A DNA stretch of 10,357 nucleotides from Campylobacterales bacterium (lineage in GTDB: Bacteria > Campylobacterota > Campylobacteria > Campylobacterales > QNZT01), in the NCBI GenBank assembly GCA_027080605.1, contig JALWRO010000345.1, forward strand, positions 1 through 10,357, given 5' to 3'. Below the pieces are notes generated by a model. The model was not told the origin of the DNA and searched no databases. It saw nothing but the letters and a program-made list of their open reading frames with translations. Made by a program: the position numbers and the translations under genes. This document shows positions 7,235-10,357 of this stretch, one piece after another (within the stretch, counting starts at the first letter, position 1; each line of letters opens with the position of its first letter).

Positions 7235-7951
7235 TTATATACACTGATCTACAATAAAGTTCCTGTTTGGATATAAAAATATTTCAACGCGTCTGTTGAG
7301 TGCCATATTCTCGGGTGTTGTGTTCGGTACAACCGGTTTGGAATAGGAGCATCCTTTTTCATAAATAGGATTTGGGATACCGCTTTTGATGAGCATATCG
7401 GCGACGGTTCTGGCACGTTTTTTGGAGAGCAGTTCGTTGTAAGAGAACGAGCCGCGGTTGTCTGTGTGTCCGACGACTTGAATAACGGACTGCGGATAGT
7501 TTCTCAAAACGGATGCGAGTTTGTTGATTTTGTAACGTGCCGTTTGTGTCGGCTGGGCGGAGTTAGTCGGGAACATCATTTTGTCACGGAATGTGATTTT
7601 GACGTATCTGTCCGTTTTGGTAACAATAATATCCTCATCACTGGTGGCTTCTGCATTGGGTGAAGTGTTAACTTGTGTTTCAAGTGCTTTTGCCACTTCT
7701 GCCGCCTGCTTGTCCATATTGTAGCCGATTGCGCCGCCCAGTGCCGCACCAGCCGCTGCACCGATTACGGTTCCTTTGGTATCTTTCCCGATAATATTTC
7801 CCAGAATTGCACCTGCCGCTGCTCCGATAGCGACACCTTTTTTGGTATTGTCACCGGCTGCCGTTTGTTGTGGCATCTGGGCACATCCTGTCATAAGTGC
7901 CGCTGCAACCAGAGTGGACAGGGTGTATTGGTAAAATTTTGTCTGTTTCAT
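7235..7951 (-). CDS. OmpA-family lipoprotein with glycine zipper (peptidoglycan-associated)
   Basis: This is a probable outer-membrane lipoprotein that grips peptidoglycan. The 238 residues start with a lipoprotein signal peptide and lipobox LMTGC, with Cys23 as the lipid site. A glycine-zipper segment (about 38-77) holds two similar GVAIGAAAGAxLG-type halves that may insert into or associate with membrane. The OmpA C-terminal domain spans about 105-230. It has the canonical GHTDNRG with Asp164 and, 15 residues later, Arg179 in KKRA, the pair that binds diaminopimelate in studied OmpA domains. NRRVEIF closes the fold. Cys201 (KGC) and Cys237 (second residue from the end) could form a disulfide. 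The ATG at 7951 follows a strong AAGGAG site. The neighbour at 8035 is a diverged paralogue. The protein is not the Pal of a Tol-Pal operon, since no tol genes are adjacent. Confidence 0.9.
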   Translation of the reverse strand: MKQTKFYQYTLSTLVAAALMTGCAQMPQQTAAGDNTKKGVAIGAAAGAILGNIIGKDTKGTVIGAAAGAALGGAIGYNMDKQAAEVAKALETQVNTSPNAEATSDEDIIVTKTDRYVKITFRDKMMFPTNSAQPTQTARYKINKLASVLRNYPQSVIQVVGHTDNRGSFSYNELLSKKRARTVADMLIKSGIPNPIYEKGCSYSKPVVPNTTPENMALNRRVEIFLYPNRNFIVDQCI

Positions 7952-7997
7952 AAATAGATCTCCTTCTATATAATATATACTTTCATGAAGTCATTTG

Positions 7998-8003
7998 ATT
8001 ATA
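7998..8003 (-). promoter_or_regulatory. Extended -10 promoter of the glycine-zipper lipoprotein
   Basis: On the minus strand, TGTTATAAT forms an extended -10 (TG, one base, TATAAT). Transcription would begin near 7991, giving a leader of about 40 bases before the ATG at 7951. No good -35 is seen, which extended -10 promoters tolerate. It lies in the 83-base gap between the two lipoproteins, so this gene need not depend on readthrough from its neighbour. Confidence 0.55.
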
Positions 8004-8034
8004 ACACAAAAAATATAACCGAAGTAAACAGCTA

Positions 8035-8682
8035 TCACCTGCACTTGGTAATGATATCATCTCTGTTTGTGTAGATAAAAAGATCTACCCTACGGTTCTG
8101 TGCACTGCAGAGCCGGTGCGGTTTGTTCAGGGCGCACTCTTTTCTGGGAATCAGGTTGCTGCACCCTTTTGCCAGTACTTCCTGTTTCAAACCGCTGTTG
8201 AAGAGCAGTTCCGCGACTGAAATAGCACGCAAATCGGCATAGTGCTGCATCTCTTTGGGTGTGCCTTCGTCGTATGCATGTCCTATCACCTGAATAATAA
8301 TATGGGGATATTTTTGCAATACCGGTATGATCTTTTTCATATATTGCGTTGTCTCTTCATTGAGATTGGAATCAGTACGGACAAACATGCGGGTCAGGGT
8401 GAAACTGATTTTGAGGTATTTGTCTGTCAGATAGAGATTGATTCCTTTGGGTGTATCTGTTACGGGTGTTCCTGCAATCTGAAGTGATGCGTTGGTATCC
8501 TGTTTGAGCAGGTTTGCGATCTCCTGAAGGGTTTTGTTTTTGATTTCAGGTGTTTTCTGTTTTGCGATACCCGGAAAACTGATATGGTTGATATACTCAT
8601 AGGTTTTGGTGGTACACCCGCCGACAAGTATTGTAAAAACAGATAAAAGGGAAGTAAGGGCATATGCTTTCATAGGCGCCAT
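8035..8682 (-). CDS. Diverged OmpA-like lipoprotein, paralogue of its neighbour
   Basis: This is a predicted lipoprotein with an altered OmpA C-terminal domain. From the ATG at 8682 it has 215 residues. The lipobox LVGGC places the lipidated cysteine at residue 23 (20 if translation starts at the ATG at 8673). No glycine zipper is present. The C-terminal half matches the neighbouring lipoprotein: LTDKYLKISF, IIQVIGH, RAISVAELL, KGC and NRRVDLFIYTNR. The GHTD motif reads GHAYDEG, so the peptidoglycan-binding Asp is Tyr127, while the partner Arg142 remains. Four cysteines (164, 173, 182, 214) lie in the C-terminal part, against two in the neighbour. The start is uncertain: the ATG at 8682 has a weak AGG four bases upstream and 8673 has none. 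The longest frame, from 8745, would put 21 residues before a normal signal peptide and is unlikely. Confidence 0.82.
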   Translation of the reverse strand: MAPMKAYALTSLLSVFTILVGGCTTKTYEYINHISFPGIAKQKTPEIKNKTLQEIANLLKQDTNASLQIAGTPVTDTPKGINLYLTDKYLKISFTLTRMFVRTDSNLNEETTQYMKKIIPVLQKYPHIIIQVIGHAYDEGTPKEMQHYADLRAISVAELLFNSGLKQEVLAKGCSNLIPRKECALNKPHRLCSAQNRRVDLFIYTNRDDIITKCR

Positions 8683-8697
8683 TATACCTGTTCTATA
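8681..8697 (-). promoter_or_regulatory. Candidate -10 boxes overlapping the start of the second lipoprotein
   Basis: On the minus strand TATAAT (8686-8681) and TATAGA (8697-8692) lie directly at the ATG at 8682. Use of the first would start RNA close to the ATG at 8673 and give an almost leaderless message. A rival -10, TATAGT at 8750-8745, overlaps the ffh -10 on the other strand and would give a leader of about 55 bases. The sequence does not decide between them. Confidence 0.3.
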
Positions 8698-8746
8698 CCT
8701 ACGAAATCCTTGCAAATAAAAAGTACTGTTGTGGACATAAAGCAAC

Positions 8747-8752
8747 TATAAT
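8747..8752 (+). promoter_or_regulatory. -10 box of ffh
   Basis: A perfect TATAAT lies 51 bases before the ffh start, so transcription would begin near 8759. The -35 position (8724-8729, TACTGT) is poor. The box overlaps a minus-strand TATAGT that may serve the divergent lipoprotein gene, so the two promoters could compete. Confidence 0.55.
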
Positions 8753-8803
8753 GTAAAATATCGCACTTTATACATTATTTATCAGAATTATAGGAGAATC
8801 TTC

Positions 8804-10147
8804 GTGTTCGAAGCCTTATCAGACTCGTTTAAATCAGCGATCAATAAAATTCGTTTTGCCGATGACGAGAAATCACTTAAAAAAGCACTGGATACACTGA
8901 AAAAATCACTGCTGAAATCGGATGTGCACCATAAAGTGGTGCGTGATCTTGTCAAGACGGTGGAACTGGAAACCAAAAAGCGGGGTATCGGGAAAGACAG
9001 TTTTCTGCTTGCTCTTAAAAATGCACTGACTGATATTCTGACTGCACCGGGAAATCAGGGGTTCGTGTTTGCATCCAAACCGCCGACAATCGCACTGATG
9101 TGCGGTTTACAGGGTAGCGGTAAAACGACGACGACGGTCAAACTTGCTAATTTTCTGAAACAGAAAAAGAAAAAAGTGCTCGTTGCGGCGTGTGACTTGC
9201 AGCGTCTGGCTGCGGTGGAACAGCTCAAACAGCTTTGTGAACAAAATGAGATCGATCTCTTTTACGAAGAGGATGAAAAAGATCCTGTTAAAATCGCCAA
9301 AGATGCCCTCAAACGTGCCAAAGAGGGGCTATATGATGTGCTGCTAGTTGATACGGCGGGACGTCTTGCTATAGATGAAGAGCTCATGAACGAACTGCAG
9401 GCGGTGAAAAAAGCGCTCGATCCAGACGAAGTCTTTTATGTGGCGGATTCCCTGACCGGTCAGGATGCGGTACGCACGGCGGCGACCTTTCACGACAATA
9501 TGCACATTACCGGCGTGATACTGACCAAATACGACGGTGACAGCAAAGGCGGCGTGGCACTGGGAATCGCGAAGCAGATCGGTATTCCGCTGCGCTTTAT
9601 CGGTACGGGTGAGAAGATTCCCGATCTGGAGCAGTTTTTGCCGGATCGTATCGTCAGCCGTCTGATGGGAGAGGGTGACCTTTTGACACTGGCGGAGAAA
9701 ACGTCTGATATCATCGATGAGAAACAGGCGAAAAAGATGACTTCCAAAATCAAAAAGGGACAGTTCAACTTTAACGATTTCCTCGAACAGATGGAGAGTA
9801 TGAAAAAACTGGGAAGTATGAAATCGCTGCTGGGGATGATTCCGGGCATGTCGGGTATGGCGAGTAAAATCCAGGATATGGATTTGGAAAATTCCAAAGA
9901 GATCAAACATATCAAGGCGATGATCGGTTCCATGACGAAAAAAGAGCGTGAAAATCCCGCGCTGTTGAACAACAGCCGTAAAAAGAGAATTGCGGCGGGT
10001 GCCGGACTTTCACAGATGGAAGTGAACCGTTTTTTGAAGCAGTTTCAGAACGCGGCGAAGATGGCAAAGAAGTTTTCGGGTAAAAAAGGGATGAAAGATC
10101 TTGAAAATCTGATGGCTCAGCAAAACAAGATGCAGTTTCCAAGGTAA
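8804..10147 (+). CDS. ffh: Signal recognition particle protein Ffh (SRP54 homologue)
   Basis: Ffh binds 4.5S RNA and signal sequences of nascent inner-membrane proteins, then docks with the receptor FtsY through paired GTPase domains. The 447 residues show the helical N domain (1 to about 95), the G domain with P-loop GLQGSGKTTT (101-110), DTAGR (183-187), TKYD (241-244) and GTGEKIPDLEQF, and a methionine-rich M domain (from about 296) with LLGMIPGMSGM in the finger region. The RNA-binding segment RIAAGAG (from residue 395) leads into EVNRFLKQF. The length is normal for bacteria. The start is GTG at 8804, with AGGAG at 8792-8796 seven bases upstream, and MFEALSDSF matches the usual N-terminus. 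rpsP follows after 123 bases, an order I recall in Campylobacterota. Confidence 0.98.
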   Translation: MFEALSDSFKSAINKIRFADDEKSLKKALDTLKKSLLKSDVHHKVVRDLVKTVELETKKRGIGKDSFLLALKNALTDILTAPGNQGFVFASKPPTIALMCGLQGSGKTTTTVKLANFLKQKKKKVLVAACDLQRLAAVEQLKQLCEQNEIDLFYEEDEKDPVKIAKDALKRAKEGLYDVLLVDTAGRLAIDEELMNELQAVKKALDPDEVFYVADSLTGQDAVRTAATFHDNMHITGVILTKYDGDSKGGVALGIAKQIGIPLRFIGTGEKIPDLEQFLPDRIVSRLMGEGDLLTLAEKTSDIIDEKQAKKMTSKIKKGQFNFNDFLEQMESMKKLGSMKSLLGMIPGMSGMASKIQDMDLENSKEIKHIKAMIGSMTKKERENPALLNNSRKKRIAAGAGLSQMEVNRFLKQFQNAAKMAKKFSGKKGMKDLENLMAQQNKMQFPR

Positions 10148-10164
10148 AAAAAAGGAAAAGTGGG

Positions 10165-10170
10165 TATAAT
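10165..10170 (+). promoter_or_regulatory. -10 box upstream of rpsP
   Basis: A perfect TATAAT lies 18 bases after the ffh stop. Transcription would begin near 10177 and give a leader of about 94 bases that contains the hairpin at 10196-10236. No good -35 is visible. A TTGACG at 10189-10194 with a poor -10 (TAATAC at 10211) is a weaker alternative. Readthrough from ffh could also supply rpsP. Confidence 0.5.
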
Positions 10171-10195
10171 AGCGCGCCTATTACAGGCTTGACGT

Positions 10196-10236
10196 ACGGC
10201 TTAGCAGTCTTAATACCATTAAAAGTGCTAAGCCGT
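10196..10236 (+). other. Strong hairpin in the rpsP leader
   Basis: ACGGCTTAGCA (10196-10206) pairs perfectly with TGCTAAGCCGT (10226-10236), 11 base pairs. Inside, TTAAT (10210-10214) pairs with ATTAA (10218-10222) around the loop ACC, separated from the outer stem by a 3-by-3 internal loop. The 3' side is followed by an A-rich tract, not T, so it is not an intrinsic terminator on the plus strand, and on the minus strand no T run follows either. It lies 24 bases before the AGGAG site of rpsP. A leader regulatory element, an RNA-processing site or a stabiliser of the ffh 3' end are possible roles. Confidence 0.65.
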
Positions 10237-10270
10237 TAAAAAAATAAAAGATATACTATTAGGAGAATAT

Positions 10271-10357
10271 ATGGCAACAGTGATCAGACTTACAAGAATG
10301 GGTAGAAAGAAAAAACCTTTTTACAGAATCGTCGTGACAGACAGCAGAAAAAGAAGA
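10271..10357 (+). CDS. rpsP: Ribosomal protein S16, first 29 residues (cut by the window edge)
   Basis: S16 is a small-subunit ribosomal protein needed for 30S assembly. The visible 29 residues, starting MATVIRLTRMGRKKKPFYRI and followed by VVTDSRKRR, match the highly conserved N-terminus of the family. The ATG at 10271 follows AGGAG at 10261-10265 with five bases between. The rest lies beyond the window. In many bacteria rpsP heads an operon with rimM, trmD and rplS, which would lie to the right. Confidence 0.97.
   Translation, partial: MATVIRLTRMGRKKKPFYRIVVTDSRKRR

Noticed and set aside
8732..8737. TGGACA as a -35 box for ffh
   Set aside because: It matches the consensus well but lies only nine bases from the TATAAT, far too close.
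8683..8745. Upstream extension of the second lipoprotein to an ATG at 8745
   Set aside because: It would place 21 residues, including several Arg, before a complete lipoprotein signal peptide and would overlap the ffh promoter.
10196..10240. Reading the rpsP-leader hairpin as an intrinsic terminator of ffh
   Set aside because: The stem is followed by an A-rich tract, with no T run on either strand.
1..10357. Mobile element, CRISPR array, toxin-antitoxin pair, defence or other novel gene system
   Set aside because: No transposase, integrase, direct-repeat array, nuclease or small paired genes are present; the genes are ordinary core genes in a plausible core-genome order.

Overview
The window is a stretch of core chromosome from a Gram-negative bacterium, most likely a Campylobacterota (epsilonproteobacterium), and perhaps a sulfur- or hydrogen-oxidising relative of Sulfurimonas, Sulfurovum or Sulfuricurvum. 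The evidence is gene content and order: ccoI-ccoS divergent from rho with dnaX beyond it and gmhB nearby recalls the arrangement I remember from Campylobacter jejuni, and a murI-rho pair recalls Helicobacter pylori. Promoters are AT-rich with TATAAT-like -10 boxes and poor -35 boxes. The genus is an inference. I see no insertion sequence, phage gene, CRISPR array, tRNA or rRNA, and every gene looks intact apart from two cut by the window edges.

Layout. Positions 1-2861 hold a minus-strand block read rho -> murI -> dnaX: the transcription termination factor, glutamate racemase (D-glutamate for the cell wall), and the N-terminal part of the DNA polymerase III tau/gamma subunit. rho has a clear promoter at 2983-3012 and a leader of about 115 bases. 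Divergent from it, 3105-5754 carries ccoI and ccoS, overlapping by 8 bases: a copper P-type ATPase and a small membrane protein used to assemble cbb3 cytochrome c oxidase. Next, 5935-7219 holds a secreted TPR protein of unknown role and gmhB, a heptose bisphosphate phosphatase for lipopolysaccharide core synthesis. These two converge on a pair of minus-strand OmpA-domain lipoproteins (7235-8682) that are paralogues of each other. Finally, ffh (signal recognition particle GTPase) and the start of rpsP (ribosomal protein S16) run off the right edge, with a strong hairpin between them in the presumed rpsP leader.

How the genes fit together. Most are housekeeping genes: replication, termination, cell-wall precursor, respiratory oxidase assembly, LPS core, protein targeting and translation. 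An envelope theme links murI, gmhB, the TPR protein and the two lipoproteins. Four of the ten genes start with a non-ATG codon (dnaX GTG, murI GTG, ccoI TTG, ffh GTG), each fixed by conserved N-terminal residues.

I did not find a convincing undescribed multi-gene system. The points most worth a second look are the second OmpA-like lipoprotein, which has lost the peptidoglycan-binding aspartate and gained cysteines; the hairpin before rpsP; and the unassigned TPR protein linked to gmhB.
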